Below, one piece after another: positions 1 through 8,174 of a DNA stretch of 64,000 nucleotides. Under the pieces are notes generated by a model. The model was not told the origin of the DNA and made no database searches. It saw only the letters and a list, made by a program, of their open reading frames with translations. A program made the translations under genes and the position numbers. The DNA is taken from the NCBI GenBank assembly GCA_050944035.1, contig JBMNQH010000001.1:1-64000 (forward strand), written 5' to 3'. Numbering within the stretch: position 1 is the stretch's first letter; every line of letters starts with the position of its first letter. The DNA is from JBMNQH01 sp050944035 (GTDB taxonomy: Bacteria > Bacillota > Clostridia > Oscillospirales > Oscillospiraceae).

Positions 1-13
1 ATATAGAAGGAAT

Positions 14-53
14 ATAAAAAATAATTGCGTCTGTCAATCGGACAGACGCAATT
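14..53 (-). terminator. Rho-independent terminator of the beta-propeller lipoprotein gene
   Basis: A 13-bp perfect inverted repeat (arms at 23-35 and 41-53, 5-nt loop) is followed on the minus strand by a T-rich run ending near 14. It lies just past the stop codon of the minus-strand gene and so should end its transcript. Confidence 0.85.
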
Positions 54-70
54 AAGAAATGATGTACGGT

Positions 71-1993
71 TCAATTATTGTATGAAAGCTGTGCAATCGT
101 TGTGAAATCGGTCATACTAAGCACAAACAATGCGTCGTCTCCGACGATATAAACCGTATCGTCGATATACAGACCCCGTGCATCATAGCAACTGTACCAG
201 TAGTCGCTGTCAAATGCGATCTCTGCCTGAAGGGAAAATCCCTCTGTTGCACTGTATCCATAGATCAGGTAACCGCTATCTGTGGGAAAAGCGATCAGAT
301 TTTGCTCTGCCGAGATCAAGATGGCCTTGTGGTTGTTGAGTGCGATGGACCAGTCCGCATCGATTTGAGTGGTGTTCTGTACCGAGACGGCAGTGGGGTC
401 ACTGATATCGAACATTGTGAGCTTCATACTCTCTGTTTCACCAGTTTCCTCGTCGGCCTCCATGCCGAGCCCAAAGAGCAGCCCCTCGCTGTAGGGATGC
501 AGGTATTCAGAAAATCCAGTAATCTTTAGGGAGTCCAGCATGGTTGGTGCGGCGGGATCGCTGACATCAACGGCAAAAAGCGGATCAGTCTGATAGAACG
601 TGACAAAATAGGCGATCTCATCAGCGAAGCGAACCGAATACACAGATTCCTCGTTTGCCAGATCTGTGATGCTGCCAATGGGTTTTAAATCGCTGTCCAA
701 GGTATAGAGTGCGTTGGAGCTTTGGGGATCCTGCCACTCGTAGTTATCCCACTCGTGTGCCTTGTCGGAATAGATGCTATAGTTGGAAACATCAACGGTC
801 GTAACCACGCGAAGAACACCGTCGTATTCATCTGCGGCAAACTGATTGACCAGATAGCCGTCTATGCTGCCGGTTGCTGCAAGTGTGAATGCACCATTTG
901 AGATCGAAAAGCGATAGATGTCTGTGATGCTGGTGGCAGTGTAATCTACAACGCTGTATTGATCTTTCTGATAGGGGTCTGACGCGGTCTCCTGATATAC
1001 GGTATGAAAGAGATATAGATTGTCCTGATTCATGTATAGAGCAGAACTGCCATCCATGACAGCAGTATCTGAGATTTGGGTGCCGGTTTTCAGATCATAG
1101 GAGACAAGAACCGTATAGTTGTCACACTGCACGTCAGGAGGAAGATAGATATGGTCACAGGCAATTGCGGATCGCTCCGAATTCCTGTAAAGAGAGGGGA
1201 CATAGGTCGTTGGCGTATCCTCTTCCGGCTCTGTATAGACGGTATAGGAGGAAGCAACGTAGAGAATGCCGTCCGACAGACGCGAGTCAAAGTAATTGCC
1301 GTCCTGGCCTGATGTTTCCAGCAGATTTGGAGCAGTGGGATCAGAGATATCAAATGTGCGGACGCGGACGGTATCCCGATTCAAGACATCATCGATTGCA
1401 TCATTGTCGTTGTAACTGTAATCTCCATAGTTCGATAGTACCACGAGACGATCACCGGAGAGATACAGCGCATAAGGGGTATCATAGCTATAAGAATAAC
1501 TGCCATCTTCGGCGTCAGACTCCTGCCACTCCTGTCCGACTGCCGTTTCAGAAAGCAGAGTGGTATTGCTTCCGTCTGCGGAGAAGATGAAAAGAGCAGT
1601 GTTTTTTAAGACGTAGATATAGGAGCCGTCCGTTTTCACAATATCCCCTTCATCAATACCCTGTACCTGGACATTGGTTTCGGAGTACGAAGCAGATAGA
1701 TCGCTGCTGGAATCCTCGGCAGCAGCTTCTTTTTTTATGCTCTGACCGGAACTTCCGCTGTTTGCAGTATCGGCAAGAGCTCTTGCATCTTTACCGATAC
1801 TGGTAAATGTTTTCAGTGTTTTATAGATCGTGTCATAGCTTTCCGCAGGTTTCAGCTGAACTTCCTCTTTGGATTGTGTTTCTTTCGGTGTTGACAGCGT
1901 GTCTCCACCGTTGGAGCAGGCGGCGCAAAAACCGACTAGAAAGAAAAACAGTAAAATCGAGGCGAGAGATCGCCGTTTAGACTGGGTATTCAT
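71..1993 (-). CDS. Secreted beta-propeller-domain lipoprotein
   Basis: 640 aa. Residues 1-25 form a signal peptide (KRR near the N-terminus, then a hydrophobic stretch) ending in CAAC, with Cys26 the likely lipidated residue; Cys at -3 makes this lipobox slightly atypical. After a linker of about 75 residues comes NVQVQGIDEGDIVKTDG, the hallmark of the family of secreted proteins with a C-terminal beta-propeller (Pfam Beta_propel type), followed by repeated beta-strand blades with many Asp/Tyr/Ser residues. It probably sits outside the membrane. Biochemical function of the family is not established. The start is supported by ACGGAGGTG eight bases upstream; that ribosome site is part of a hairpin (separate entry). 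It is the last gene of the nrdD-nrdG-lipoprotein run, but terminator-like hairpins separate all three. Confidence 0.85.
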   Translation of the reverse strand: MNTQSKRRSLASILLFFFLVGFCAACSNGGDTLSTPKETQSKEEVQLKPAESYDTIYKTLKTFTSIGKDARALADTANSGSSGQSIKKEAAAEDSSSDLSASYSETNVQVQGIDEGDIVKTDGSYIYVLKNTALFIFSADGSNTTLLSETAVGQEWQESDAEDGSYSYSYDTPYALYLSGDRLVVLSNYGDYSYNDNDAIDDVLNRDTVRVRTFDISDPTAPNLLETSGQDGNYFDSRLSDGILYVASSYTVYTEPEEDTPTTYVPSLYRNSERSAIACDHIYLPPDVQCDNYTVLVSYDLKTGTQISDTAVMDGSSALYMNQDNLYLFHTVYQETASDPYQKDQYSVVDYTATSITDIYRFSISNGAFTLAATGSIDGYLVNQFAADEYDGVLRVVTTVDVSNYSIYSDKAHEWDNYEWQDPQSSNALYTLDSDLKPIGSITDLANEESVYSVRFADEIAYFVTFYQTDPLFAVDVSDPAAPTMLDSLKITGFSEYLHPYSEGLLFGLGMEADEETGETESMKLTMFDISDPTAVSVQNTTQIDADWSIALNNHKAILISAEQNLIAFPTDSGYLIYGYSATEGFSLQAEIAFDSDYWYSCYDARGLYIDDTVYIVGDDALFVLSMTDFTTIAQLSYNN

Positions 1994-2001
1994 AAAAAAT
2001 C

Positions 2002-2040
2002 ACCTCCGTAAAATTTGGGTTCTACCCATTAGACGGAGGT
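2002..2040 (-). promoter_or_regulatory. Hairpin that buries the ribosome binding site of the lipoprotein gene
   Basis: ACCTCCGT and ACGGAGGT (2002-2009 and 2033-2040) are perfect 8-bp complements, with a nested TGGGT/ACCCA stem (2016-2020/2024-2028). On the minus-strand RNA the downstream arm is the Shine-Dalgarno sequence of the lipoprotein gene, so the folded form would block translation. What would open it is not visible. Confidence 0.6.
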
Positions 2041-2044
2041 AATA

Positions 2045-2068
2045 CAAAAAAGTTCCCGAAAAGGGAAA
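2045..2068 (-). terminator. Weak terminator-like hairpin after nrdG
   Basis: A 5-bp stem TTCCC/GGGAA (2053-2057/2063-2067) is followed on the minus strand by CTTTTTTG. The stem is short, so termination would be partial at best and some readthrough into the lipoprotein gene is likely. Confidence 0.4.
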
Positions 2069-2077
2069 ATTTATGAT

Positions 2078-2620
2078 TTAATGTCCGCTGCGAGGCGGAA
2101 CTGCCAATGTTTCCCACAGAGCATCTTTTGGATCTACATATAGGACAGCCGCACCGGTCTGCAAACTTTTGGCGACGTCGAGAATCCGCTGGTTTTTGCT
2201 GCCGCGCCATTTGAGCATCAAACTGCGCTCAGCCAGACGGAACGGCCCATCAATTAGAACATCACAAAGCGACAGAAATTCCTGCACACCCGGTTCGTGG
2301 TTCTGCATCAGCGCCTCAATGGTCCAGCCACTGTAAGCCCAGACATTTAAGCCATGTGCCCTGGCAGCTTTGGCGATGGCAGCACAGGCTTCCGGTTGAC
2401 AAAACGGCTCCCCGCCGGAAAACGTGATACCGTCGGTTAGGGGATTGTTGAGCAATATTTCGATGATCTCGTCAGTTGAGCGCTCTACACCGCCGTCAAA
2501 ATCGTGGGTTTGTGGATTATGACAGCCCTCGCAGTGGTGCGGGCAACCCTGTGTAAACAGTGTAAACCGCAGACCAGGTCCGTCTACAACAGAGTCCTGA
2601 ATATAATTTGCAATGCGCAT
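2078..2620 (-). CDS. nrdG: Anaerobic ribonucleotide reductase activating protein (radical SAM)
   Basis: 180 aa. NrdG uses a [4Fe-4S] cluster and S-adenosylmethionine to generate the glycyl radical on NrdD. The radical SAM signature CPHHCEGC (CX3CX2C) lies near residue 30 within the typical context GCPHHCEGCHNPQTHDF, followed by SGGEPF, which contacts SAM. Length matches the short class III activases. I place the start at the ATG preceded by AAGGAGATTACC; an upstream in-frame start would lack a ribosome site and run into a terminator. It follows nrdD by 87 bp, and an intrinsic terminator lies in that gap, which should lower its expression relative to nrdD. Confidence 0.95.
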   Translation of the reverse strand: MRIANYIQDSVVDGPGLRFTLFTQGCPHHCEGCHNPQTHDFDGGVERSTDEIIEILLNNPLTDGITFSGGEPFCQPEACAAIAKAARAHGLNVWAYSGWTIEALMQNHEPGVQEFLSLCDVLIDGPFRLAERSLMLKWRGSKNQRILDVAKSLQTGAAVLYVDPKDALWETLAVPPRSGH

Positions 2621-2636
2621 GGTAATCTCCTTCGGG

Positions 2637-2677
2637 AAAAAACGCTGCGACACCATGAAAAGTCATGTGCCGCAGCG
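2637..2677 (-). terminator. Intrinsic terminator/attenuator between nrdD and nrdG
   Basis: The arms CGCTGCG (2643-2649) and CGCAGCG (2671-2677) with an inner CAcCATGA/TCATGtG stem form a long hairpin. On the minus strand it is followed by six T residues, giving a good intrinsic terminator inside what should be one transcript. Partial readthrough would set an excess of reductase over activase. Confidence 0.75.
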
Positions 2678-2707
2678 GACAGTTATGTATCGTATATGAA
2701 AGTATTT

Positions 2708-5029
2708 TTATAGACCATGTTTGACGCGGTCGTGCTCTTCCGCACGTTTTGCGTTGTTAAAGCGGTCAAGCGTACCAACCAGATAACCGGTAATGCGGCG
2801 AATTCGCTCAAAAGGAACGCCGTCGGCTTCGGTACGGCCGCAGCTTGGGCACTGATCCTTGATAATGCCAGAAAAACCACAGACCGGATCACGGTCAACC
2901 GGATGGTTGATTGAGCCATAACCAATGCCGCATTCTTTCATATAACGGACGATTTTTTCAAATGCGTCGATGTTTTCAGCGGTATCGCCATCCAACTCAA
3001 CATAGCTGATATGGCCGCCGTTGGTGAATGCGTGGTAAGGCGCTTCCAGACGGATTTTTTCAAATGCCGTAATGGGATAATAAACCGGAACATGGAAGCT
3101 GTTGGTATAGTATTCGCGGTCGGTTACGCCTTCTATTACGCCATAACGCTCTCTGTCGATACGGACAAAACGACCGGAAAGACCTTCCGCAGGAGTAGCA
3201 ATCAGGGTGAAGTTCAAACCGGTGCGCCGGCTCTCCTCGTCCATACGATCGCGCATGTGAGAAATAATTTTAATACCGAGTGCCTGACTTTCCGCACTTT
3301 CTCCATGGTGCTTGCCGGTCAAACATTTGAGTGTTTCCGCAAGGCCGATGAAACCGCAGGTGAGGGAACCGTGTTTGAGAACTTCGCGAACCTCATCATC
3401 CCAGTCCAGCTTGTCGCTGTCAATCCAGACACCTTGTCCCATTAAGAAGGGGAAGTTTTTCACTTTCTTTTTGGCCTGGATCTCGAACCGCTCTTTCAAT
3501 TGGTCAATCACGAGATCGATTTTTTCGTCTAGCATCTGGAAGAAGCAGTCGATGTCGCCGTGCGCCTCGATGGCGAGACGGGGGAGATTGATGGAAGTGA
3601 AACTCAGATTGCCGCGGCCATTGGAGATTTCACGGGTGGGGTCGTAGACATTGCCGATGACGCGGGTACGACAGCCCATGTATGCAATTTCCGTTTCGGG
3701 ACGGTCAGGTTGATAATACTGCAGATTAAACGGGGCATCCTGAAAAGAGAAATTGGGGAACAGACGTTTTGCGCTGCACCGGCAGGCAAGCCGGAACAGA
3801 TCATAGTTTGGATCACCCGGATTGAAGTTGATGCCTTCCTTAACACGAAAAATTTGAATGGGGAAGATGGCGGTTTCACCGCTGCCCAGTCCAGCTTCGG
3901 TTGCAAGCAGCAGATTCTTCATGACCATGCGGCCTTCCGGTGTGGTATCGGTACCATAGTTAATGGAACTGAACGGGGTCTGTGCGCCGGCACGGGAGTG
4001 CATGGTATTGAGGTTGTGGATAAAGGCTTCCATGGCCTGATAGGTGGCGCGGTCGGTTTCCTTAGTTGCATAATGCAACGCTGCAGCCTGTGCCCGCTTC
4101 ATGCTGTCCTCGTCCCCATAGCGTGCGATGAGAATGGGAAGCTCCACTTCCTGATAGGCAGCGCTGTTTTCCAGTCGGGGGTACAGACCCGTCTCTTGTT
4201 CGATCTGTTCGATCATGGCCTTGATTTCATCTTCAGGATCTTCGATGTCATGCCACAGCATGATGGCCTTGGTCAGGTTTTGACGGTACAGACGCTTGAA
4301 TGTTTTCATAACACCATCTGCCATGCCGCGATCGAAATTAACAATACTTTGCCCGCCATGCTGATCGTTCTGGTTGGACTGAATTGCAATGCAGCAAAGT
4401 GCGGAGTAGGAGGAGATGTCGTTTGGCTCACGCAGGTAGCCATGCCCAGTGGAAAAACCGCCGCGGAACAGTTTGATAATATCAATCTGTGTACAGGTGG
4501 TCGTCAGGGTGAGAAAGTCCATATCATGGATATGGATATCACCGTCGGAGTGTGCTTTGGCGTGCTCAGGCTTCAGAACAAACATGTTATAGAACTGCTT
4601 TGCACCCTCAGAACCGTATTTGAGCATGACGCCCATGGCGGTATCGCCGTCGATATTGGCATTTTCCCGCTTGATATCGCTGTCCTTTGCATCGGCAAAG
4701 GTAATCTCTTCGTATTTCTGCATCAGACGGGTGTTCATCTCACGGATGCGGTTGCGTTCATTGCGGTAGAGAATATAAGCTTTCGCCACATCCGCATAAT
4801 CGTTCCGCATCAGAACCCGTTCTACGATGTCCTGTACGTGTTCAACATCCGGCTGTTCGCAGTGCTCGTTTTCCAGAATGCTACAGACCTGATCCGTCAG
4901 CGTCTCTGCCAGAGTGTTTTCGAATTGCGGACATGTTGCGGAGAACGCATTGGTAATTGCGTGCGTGATTTTATCACGGTTGAACGGTACGGTTCTGCCA
5001 TCTCGTTTTTGAATCAGTTCGATTGCCAT
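2708..5029 (-). CDS. nrdD: Anaerobic ribonucleoside-triphosphate reductase, class III large subunit
   Basis: 773 aa. It reduces ribonucleoside triphosphates to deoxy forms without oxygen. An ATP-cone allosteric domain occupies roughly residues 1-95 (KRDGRTVPFNRDKI). The C-terminus holds a zinc knuckle (CGFSG ... CPSCG) and the glycyl-radical segment RRITGYLVGTLDRFNNAK, where the Gly of TGYL should carry the radical. The ATG at 5029 is preceded by GGAGGG; an upstream in-frame ATG would overlap the control region. A consensus promoter lies about 90 bp upstream with dyads resembling NrdR boxes, so repression by NrdR is plausible. Its activase gene nrdG follows. Confidence 0.97.
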   Translation of the reverse strand: MAIELIQKRDGRTVPFNRDKITHAITNAFSATCPQFENTLAETLTDQVCSILENEHCEQPDVEHVQDIVERVLMRNDYADVAKAYILYRNERNRIREMNTRLMQKYEEITFADAKDSDIKRENANIDGDTAMGVMLKYGSEGAKQFYNMFVLKPEHAKAHSDGDIHIHDMDFLTLTTTCTQIDIIKLFRGGFSTGHGYLREPNDISSYSALCCIAIQSNQNDQHGGQSIVNFDRGMADGVMKTFKRLYRQNLTKAIMLWHDIEDPEDEIKAMIEQIEQETGLYPRLENSAAYQEVELPILIARYGDEDSMKRAQAAALHYATKETDRATYQAMEAFIHNLNTMHSRAGAQTPFSSINYGTDTTPEGRMVMKNLLLATEAGLGSGETAIFPIQIFRVKEGINFNPGDPNYDLFRLACRCSAKRLFPNFSFQDAPFNLQYYQPDRPETEIAYMGCRTRVIGNVYDPTREISNGRGNLSFTSINLPRLAIEAHGDIDCFFQMLDEKIDLVIDQLKERFEIQAKKKVKNFPFLMGQGVWIDSDKLDWDDEVREVLKHGSLTCGFIGLAETLKCLTGKHHGESAESQALGIKIISHMRDRMDEESRRTGLNFTLIATPAEGLSGRFVRIDRERYGVIEGVTDREYYTNSFHVPVYYPITAFEKIRLEAPYHAFTNGGHISYVELDGDTAENIDAFEKIVRYMKECGIGYGSINHPVDRDPVCGFSGIIKDQCPSCGRTEADGVPFERIRRITGYLVGTLDRFNNAKRAEEHDRVKHGL

Positions 5030-5077
5030 CAAATGCCCTCCAATATGTGAAGCTGTTGTGCCAAGAAAAAATAAAGG

Positions 5078-5128
5078 CACAAGATATTGTGTGTGGATGA
5101 ATAAGTTCGAGTTGTATAATACAAACTC
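5078..5128. promoter_or_regulatory. Candidate NrdR operator pair upstream of nrdD
   Basis: One imperfect dyad CACAA-N4-TTGTG (5078-5091) lies downstream of the promoter. A second, TTGTAT-A-ATACAA (5112-5124), sits on the -10 element. Centre spacing is about 33 bp, close to the three helical turns known for paired NrdR boxes. The second dyad lacks the usual ACAC flank, so assignment to NrdR is tentative. Confidence 0.4.
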
Positions 5129-5144
5129 TGTGCGTCAATGTCAA
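5116..5144 (-). promoter_or_regulatory. Sigma-70-type promoter of nrdD
   Basis: Reading the minus strand: TTGACA (5144-5139), a 17-bp spacer, then TATTAT (5121-5116). This is a near-consensus housekeeping promoter about 90 bp before the nrdD start codon. Confidence 0.85.
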
Positions 5145-5245
5145 GGGGTGGAAACTGTCGAAAAAAGTCGAAAGCGCCAAAAAACATAGGCGGTATCTAA
5201 GAAAAATAAAAAATATAAAATTTCGTTTCAAATTTTGCATAGATA

Positions 5246-5254
5246 TGCTAAAAT
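5246..5254 (+). promoter_or_regulatory. Extended -10 promoter of the DUF975 gene
   Basis: TGC-TAAAAT forms an extended -10 element in a very AT-rich stretch 50 bp before the gene. The matching -35 (TTTCAA, 17 bp upstream) is poor, as is common when an extended -10 is present. Confidence 0.5.
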
Positions 5255-5305
5255 ATCAGCACGAAGAAGATTTTTGTAGACATTACCAATAGGAGGGATG
5301 CGATT

Positions 5306-6052
5306 TTGGGTATTTCCAGACAACAATTAAAATTACGGGCGAAAGTGACCATTCAAGAGACGAAGCCGAGTCCGATTCTGTTTTCGGCGCTCTATGTTGC
5401 AATTTTGCTGCTGTTTTCATTTTTACAAACAAGACTGGCTGGTATTGACAGGTTCACTTACGACGACATCTATCGTATGATAGAAAACATGGCGGATATG
5501 GAGTGGTTTTTTGACCACTTTTCGATTACACCACAGGCGGGCATTCTGCTTTTTGCGGTTTGGATCGTGACGACCCTGATCAGTGCGGGGTTCAGTATCT
5601 ATGCCTTGCGGGTCAGCCGGAAGATTCCAAGCGGTTTTGGGACCATACTGGACGGTTTTGGAATGACTGTGAAAATTTTGGGCGTTGTAATCCTTCGCGC
5701 GGTATTCATTACATTGTGGAGTCTCCTGCTCTTTATTCCCGGTATCATTGCCATGTACCGGTATCGGCAAGCGCTCTATATCCAGCTGGACCATCCAGAT
5801 TGGTCGCCGTTGGCCTGTATCCGTGCCAGCAAGCAGATGATGCGCGGCAGGAAAATGGAGCTTTTTGTATTGGATTTCTCCTTCTTGTTGTGGAATCTGT
5901 TAACCGGGGCTATCTATGTCGGCCTTCTTATTTCCGTTTGGGTTTACATTTATCAGGAATTGACCTATGTCCATTACTATAACAGTTTACTGGCCAATCC
6001 CTTCTACCAGTATGACCAGAACGGGAACGCTTATTGGAATAACCACGAATAA
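5306..6052 (+). CDS. DUF975 family integral membrane protein
   Basis: 248 aa. The N-terminus (SRQQLKLRAK) matches the opening of DUF975 proteins, and there are four to five hydrophobic segments (about residues 24-42, 80-100, 125-150, 185-215). The loop near residues 155-185 (MYRYRQALYIQLDHPD, then IRASKQMMRG) is the conserved family core. Function is unknown; members are multi-pass membrane proteins of Bacillota. Translation appears to begin at TTG, spaced nine bases from AGGAGG. An ATG at 5298 is nearer to that site but is out of frame and ends after ten codons. The gene stands alone between a promoter and a strong hairpin. Confidence 0.8.
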   Translation: MGISRQQLKLRAKVTIQETKPSPILFSALYVAILLLFSFLQTRLAGIDRFTYDDIYRMIENMADMEWFFDHFSITPQAGILLFAVWIVTTLISAGFSIYALRVSRKIPSGFGTILDGFGMTVKILGVVILRAVFITLWSLLLFIPGIIAMYRYRQALYIQLDHPDWSPLACIRASKQMMRGRKMELFVLDFSFLLWNLLTGAIYVGLLISVWVYIYQELTYVHYYNSLLANPFYQYDQNGNAYWNNHE

Positions 6053-6068
6053 CGAATTATAATGGATC

Positions 6069-6107
6069 AAAACCCTGTACTGCACATTGCGTGTGGCACA
6101 GGGTTTT
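6069..6107 (+). terminator. Strong hairpin after the DUF975 gene
   Basis: A perfect 10-bp inverted repeat AAAACCCTGT/ACAGGGTTTT (6069-6078/6098-6107) with an inner GCACA/TGTG pairing ends in TTTT. It lies between the DUF975 stop and the next ribosome site and probably terminates in either direction. Confidence 0.7.
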
Positions 6108-6121
6108 GCAAGGAGATAAGG

Positions 6122-6793
6122 ATGGAGATTCTCTATCAGGATAAACGAATCCTCGTTGCAGTCAAACCTACCGGAGTTCTTTCAACAGACGAGCCCGGAG
6201 GCATGCCAGAGCTGCTTCGTACGGCATTGCATGACCCGCAGGCCTGTATTCGTACCGTACACCGGCTGGATCGCGTTGTCAGCGGTGTGATGGTCTTTGC
6301 GCGCTCTCGTATGGCCGCTTCGCTGCTCTCACAGCAGGTTCGGGAAAGACGCTTTACAAAATTGTATTTGGCTGTAGTCCGTGGCAGCCTGGCAGAGCAA
6401 TGCGGGACTTTAACCGATCTGCTGTTGCGGGATCCGCGTACACGCACAACCTGTGTGGTAGATCAGCTGGGGAAATCTGTGCAGAAGGCAGTTTTGGACT
6501 ATACAGTGCTGGGAGAACGGGAAGGACTCTCTCTAATACAAATACAGCTGCAAACCGGCCGTACCCACCAAATCCGGGTGCAGTTTTCTTCTCGCGGGTT
6601 GCCCCTGGTCGGAGATCGAAGATATGGCAATTCCACAGAGGCGTGTGCCATTGCACTGTGGAGTGCCTGTCTGACCTTTTCGCATCCGGAGTCCGGTGCG
6701 CCGATGCAGTTTGCAAAGCAGCCGCCGATGGACTATCCATGGACGCTGTTTACAGATGCGCTGGCAAAAACGTTTCCGGATATGCAGAAATAA
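6122..6793 (+). CDS. RluA-family RNA pseudouridine synthase
   Basis: 223 aa. It isomerises uridine to pseudouridine in structured RNA. The catalytic motif RTVHRLDRVVSGVMVF carries the essential Asp of HRLD, and TGRTHQIRVQF plus GDRRYG are the other family signatures. There is no N-terminal S4 domain, so it is the short RluA-like form; which RNA position it modifies cannot be told from sequence. I take the ATG after AAGGAGATAAGG as the start; an earlier in-frame ATG lies in front of the hairpin and has no ribosome site. It is convergent with rodA and shares a bidirectional terminator with it. Confidence 0.88.
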   Translation: MEILYQDKRILVAVKPTGVLSTDEPGGMPELLRTALHDPQACIRTVHRLDRVVSGVMVFARSRMAASLLSQQVRERRFTKLYLAVVRGSLAEQCGTLTDLLLRDPRTRTTCVVDQLGKSVQKAVLDYTVLGEREGLSLIQIQLQTGRTHQIRVQFSSRGLPLVGDRRYGNSTEACAIALWSACLTFSHPESGAPMQFAKQPPMDYPWTLFTDALAKTFPDMQK

Positions 6794-6794
6794 A

Positions 6795-6829
6795 AAACCT
6801 GTACAGTATTTTATACTGTACAAGTTTTA
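6795..6829. terminator. Bidirectional terminator between the pseudouridine synthase and rodA
   Basis: A perfect 10-bp stem TGTACAGTAT/ATACTGTACA (6800-6809/6813-6822) with a TTT loop is flanked by AAAAAACC and AGTTTTA. T-runs therefore follow the hairpin on both strands, fitting two convergent genes. Confidence 0.88.
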
Positions 6830-6842
6830 CTCTGTTCGGGAT

Positions 6843-7991
6843 TTATTCGCTGCGGAAAAGCTGAGGAGAAGGTTGGTATCGAATACCGGAAACCAATCCC
6901 ATTGCGGAGAACAATGCAAACATGGAAGAGCCGCCGTAGCTGAAAAATGGGAGCGGGAGGCCGATAACCGGTGCGATGCCAATGCACATCCCGATATTTT
7001 CAAATGTCTGAAAGAAGATAACCGATGCAATGCCGATACAGATCAACATATTCATCGTATTTTTGGATTTAATTCCGATGTAAACGCAGCGAACGACGAT
7101 CAGGAGCAGTAGAACCATGATGATAATGCAGGCGATCATCCCAAGCTCTTCTCCAGCAACGGAGAAAATAAAGTCCGTATGTTTACCGGCCAGATTGTCG
7201 GATTGAATCTGCGTGCCGTTGTAAAGCCCCCTGCCAGTCCAGCCGCCGTTTGCAAAGGCGATGCGGCTTTGGTTGGTTTGCCACTTGACGCCGGTACCAT
7301 TCGGATCGATGCTGGCGACATAGGGTGCAAGGATGCGATTTTTATGAACATCAGTCAAAAAGTATTTCCATAGCAACGGGGTTGCAGCGGCCAGACAGGC
7401 CAGACCGATGGCGAACCAATACAGTTTGACCCCGGCAGCAAAGAGCATAATCAAGAAGGCGAACATAAAGACCAGTGCAGAGCCAAGGTCGGATGAAACC
7501 ACGATAACCAGGCAGAACATAAATCCAAAATGCACGACGAGTTGTGCCATGGAGGAAATGGAGTTCAGATTTTTGTGCATTCGCAGATGGCTGAGCTGTT
7601 TTGCCAACAGAACAATAAAGATGAACTTTACAACTTCAGACGGCTGAATACCAATACCGAAAAAACGAAGCCAGCCTTTGTTACCGTCTTGTTCCGATCC
7701 AAATGGGATGAGCAGAAGGAGGAAAAAGACACTGAACAAAAAGAGAAAGATCCACTTGTCTGCAATGATATCAATGTCGATAATGGTGAAAATGATAAAC
7801 AGACCGATACCCATGACCAGTGAAAGAACCTGGATAAGGATATAGCGGGATGGATTATCAAAGGTTTGCACTGCGCTGGAAATTAATACAATGCCAAAAA
7901 TAGAACAGATAAGACAGAGAATGAAGAGGATCATGTCTGCCCGTCTGAAAAAATCAAGAATAAACGGACGTGCCGAGCGGAGTTTTTTCAT
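6843..7991 (-). CDS. rodA: SEDS-family peptidoglycan glycosyltransferase RodA/FtsW
   Basis: 382 aa with about ten transmembrane helices. SEDS proteins polymerise lipid II into glycan strands together with a class B penicillin-binding protein. Diagnostic segments are GNKGWLRFFGIGIQPSE, TDFIFSVAGEELG, and LPLPFFSYGGSSM near the C-terminus. The family is clear; the choice of RodA over FtsW/SpoVE rests on overall shape and the absence of division genes nearby, so it is less certain. Start ATG follows AAGGGGCTCTGTT. The promoter overlaps the divergent tsaE promoter. Confidence 0.9.
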   Translation of the reverse strand: MKKLRSARPFILDFFRRADMILFILCLICSIFGIVLISSAVQTFDNPSRYILIQVLSLVMGIGLFIIFTIIDIDIIADKWIFLFLFSVFFLLLLIPFGSEQDGNKGWLRFFGIGIQPSEVVKFIFIVLLAKQLSHLRMHKNLNSISSMAQLVVHFGFMFCLVIVVSSDLGSALVFMFAFLIMLFAAGVKLYWFAIGLACLAAATPLLWKYFLTDVHKNRILAPYVASIDPNGTGVKWQTNQSRIAFANGGWTGRGLYNGTQIQSDNLAGKHTDFIFSVAGEELGMIACIIIMVLLLLIVVRCVYIGIKSKNTMNMLICIGIASVIFFQTFENIGMCIGIAPVIGLPLPFFSYGGSSMFALFSAMGLVSGIRYQPSPQLFRSE

Positions 7992-8023
7992 AACAGAGCC
8001 CCTTAAATGATAGTTTAATTGAT

Positions 8024-8051
8024 ATTATAACACATTTTTCACTTTACGCAA
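8024..8051 (-). promoter_or_regulatory. rodA promoter
   Basis: On the minus strand, TATAAT (8029-8024) lies 16 bp after TTGCGT (8051-8046). The -35 overlaps the -35 of the divergent tsaE promoter. Confidence 0.65.
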
Positions 8052-8071
8052 TGTGAATTTCGTTGTATAGT
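8043..8071 (+). promoter_or_regulatory. tsaE-tsaB-upp promoter
   Basis: TTTACG, a 17-bp spacer, then TATAGT, about 100 bp before the tsaE start. It is back-to-back with the rodA promoter and shares bases 8046-8048, so RNA polymerase should not hold both at once. Confidence 0.65.
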
Positions 8072-8174
8072 AGTTCGGGCAGTGCGTGTTTGTGACAAAA
8101 TTTCCGGTTCATTGTGCTGGATTTGTGTCGCAGAACGCCGCAATCAATCACAGGTCTGCCTAGGGGGTGACAGC

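Noticed and set aside
3560..5050. A 496-codon open frame on the plus strand opposite nrdD
   Set aside because: It is the antisense of a certain nrdD, has no ribosome site or family features, and arises from the codon pattern of the real gene.
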